Of a stretch of DNA of 64,000 nucleotides, positions 62,717-64,000 are shown piece after piece. A program made the position numbers and the translations under genes. Numbering within the stretch: the stretch's first letter is position 1; each line of letters starts with the position of its first letter. The DNA comes from Agrococcus sp. ProA11 (GTDB lineage Bacteria; Actinomycetota; Actinomycetes; Actinomycetales; Microbacteriaceae). The stretch spans positions 2,108,001-2,172,000 of the forward strand of contig NZ_CP156989.1 of assembly GCF_039880525.1 (NCBI RefSeq), written 5' to 3'. The notes under the pieces are model-generated. The model saw only the letters and a program-made list of their open reading frames with translations, ran no database searches and was not told the origin of the DNA.

Positions 62717-64000
62717 TCAGGCATAGCGGCCCTCCGCGAGCCATGCGCCATCGACGTGCAGCAGCACCCACGCCTCGCCCTCGCCGTCGAGCAGCTGCAC
62801 GCGGTGCACCGTGTCGCCCAGCTCGCGGCGCCGGATCGGCCACGGCCCCGCCCACGCCACGACTCGGCGGCGAGGCGCCGCGGGTGGTGAGAACACGGCG
62901 GGGGATGCATCGCGCACGTCGAGCGCACCGGGCTCGACCGAGCGCCCCTCCGCGTCGGTGAGCAGCACCGGCAGCGGCGGCCGGAAGACGACGCTCGGGC
63001 GCGGGGCCGGCAGCGCGCCCGGCCATGGCCCGGCGGACTGCACCGGTGCCGCATCCCCCCAAGGCGTGAGCACACCCCGCTCGGCCAGCAGCCGGCCACC
63101 ACCGGTGGCGGCGGTCAGCACCGCCTCGCGGCCGAGCATGCGCTGCAGCCGTTCGAGCGCGTGCTTGGTGCGGTCGTCGATGTCGCCGCCGCCCCACAGC
63201 CCCGGCATGTGCTCGGCGTCGGCGTCGAGGCGCTCGGGGCTCGCCTGCACCTCCACGAGCGCCGAGCCGAGCTCGCTCTCGGTGAGCTGCCACCGCATCC
63301 GATCGACGATGTCGCCCGCGCGCAGGAAGCCGGGTTGGCGCCAGAGCCGCTCGCTCACGCGCCCCTCCTCGCCGCGCAGCAGGATGCGGATCTCGCTGCA
63401 CACCAGCCGCTGCTCCGCCAGCTGCCGCACGAAGCGGTCGACCGGCTCGCGCACCGCGAGCGCCAGTTCGGCGACGCCCTCGATGCCCGGTTCGAAGACG
63501 AGCCGCAGGGCCCGCTCCTCGCCCAGCCCCGCCTCATCGATGCGTCGATCGTCGAGCCCGCGGGCGCGGGCGAGCGCGACGAGGCCGGCGGGGCCGAAGC
63601 GGTCGCGCACGCTGTCGTCGGGCAGCTGCCCGAAGCCGCCGAGCGTGTGCACCCCGAGGCGATGGAGCATGCTCGGCAGCTCGTCGTCGCCAAGCACGCT
63701 CACCGGCAGCGAGCTCAGGAACTCGCGGCTGCGCCCGTCGGGCACGATCGTCTCGCTGCCCGCGCCCACCGCGAGCTCCGCCGTGAAGCGGTCGTCGGCA
63801 ACGCCGAAGGCCGCAGTCAGCCCGAGTGGCGCGAGCGCAGCGCGCACCGCCTCGAGCGCGCGCGGCTCGGAGCCGTAGAACCTGCTCGCCCCGCGCATCC
63901 GGAAGGCCAGCGCACCATCGCCGATGGGCTGCGCCGCCGGCACCACCGCGAGCACCGCGCGCACGACGCGCTCGAAGGCGAGCGCCTCCCCCACCGGATC
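62717..64000 (-). CDS. imuB: ImuB-like Y-family polymerase homologue, partial
   Basis: 428 residues visible; the N-terminus lies beyond the window end. Y-family palm/thumb pieces: GALAFRMRGASRFYGSEPRALEAVRAAL, TAAFGVADDRFTAELAVG, LHRLGVHTLGGFGQLPDDSVRDRFG, then EERALRLVFEPGIEGVAELALAVREPVDRFVRQLAEQ and a long C-terminal region rich in Pro and Arg ending VLLHVDGAWLAEGRYA. ImuB lacks catalytic carboxylates and acts as an adaptor between DnaE2, the clamp and ImuA'. The order imuB-dnaE2 supports this. Confidence 0.9.
   Translation of the reverse strand, partial: DPVGEALAFERVVRAVLAVVPAAQPIGDGALAFRMRGASRFYGSEPRALEAVRAALAPLGLTAAFGVADDRFTAELAVGAGSETIVPDGRSREFLSSLPVSVLGDDELPSMLHRLGVHTLGGFGQLPDDSVRDRFGPAGLVALARARGLDDRRIDEAGLGEERALRLVFEPGIEGVAELALAVREPVDRFVRQLAEQRLVCSEIRILLRGEEGRVSERLWRQPGFLRAGDIVDRMRWQLTESELGSALVEVQASPERLDADAEHMPGLWGGGDIDDRTKHALERLQRMLGREAVLTAATGGGRLLAERGVLTPWGDAAPVQSAGPWPGALPAPRPSVVFRPPLPVLLTDAEGRSVEPGALDVRDASPAVFSPPAAPRRRVVAWAGPWPIRRRELGDTVHRVQLLDGEGEAWVLLHVDGAWLAEGRYA

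Overview
The window is 64 kb of high-GC, densely coded chromosome from an actinobacterium, most likely a member of Microbacteriaceae. The evidence is mycothiol synthesis (mshD), CarD, the DUF3263/LytR_C pair beside groEL, gpmA-SenX3/RegX3-type genes, DivIVA-domain and cell-wall-binding-repeat proteins, CIRCE-controlled groEL and many leaderless promoters. The genus is not decided by the sequence. No rRNA, prophage, integrase, insertion sequence or CRISPR array was seen; almost everything is core chromosome, with small repeats in the intergenic spaces.

Layout. 0-3.3 kb: 5' part of groEL behind two CIRCE operators, a LytR_C/DUF3263 pair, msrB and a DMT transporter. 3.3-8.1 kb: tRNA-Thr, two secreted or membrane-bound DsbA-like proteins, a shared sugar-ABC ATPase (UgpC/MsiK type) and a DUF4032 kinase-like protein. 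8.1-12.5 kb: the conserved carD-ispDF-cysS-rlmB block. 12.6-19.4 kb: small membrane and lipoproteins, RegX3/SenX3-type two-component system diverging from phoU, gpmA, YgfZ-like protein, nitrobindin-like protein and a 40-residue membrane protein. 19.5-28.5 kb: GlnR-like regulator, mshD, ppk, mutT1 (one tight operon) facing pstSCAB. 28.7-36 kb: lipoprotein, tRNA-Lys, an ectoine operon lysC-ectA-ectB-ectC, GyrI-like protein, galM and tRNA-Leu(TAA). 36-46 kb: NmrA-like reductase, an A1S_2505-like protein, a sugar ABC importer without ATPase, carbonic anhydrase-like protein, glyA-folD under a ZTP riboswitch, SDR and DinB-like proteins. 46-54.5 kb: putA with a divergent LysR regulator, AI-2E-type permease, MFS transporter, DivIVA-like protein and purU. 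54.5-64 kb: a cell-wall-attached extracellular nuclease, nagA, and the mutasome genes dnaE2 and imuB (cut by the window edge).

How the parts fit. Phosphate is the strongest theme. SenX3/RegX3-type regulators, PhoU, PstSCAB, polyphosphate kinase and a wall-bound nuclease are all here, and 11-bp-periodic PHO-box-like repeats lie before phoU, pstS and the nuclease. In the last two the box sits exactly 27 nt upstream of a TANNNT -10 element. One-carbon metabolism is a second theme: glyA and folD under a ZTP sensor, plus purU. Osmotic adaptation is a third: an aspartokinase is translationally coupled to ectABC, and proline catabolism is nearby.

Regulatory style. At least 14 genes have a TANNNT -10 hexamer ending exactly 6 nt before the start codon, which places the transcription start on the start codon itself (leaderless mRNA). 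Operon-internal genes are joined by ATGA or GTGA overlaps. Assignments come from reading motifs and gene order; no similarity search could be run.
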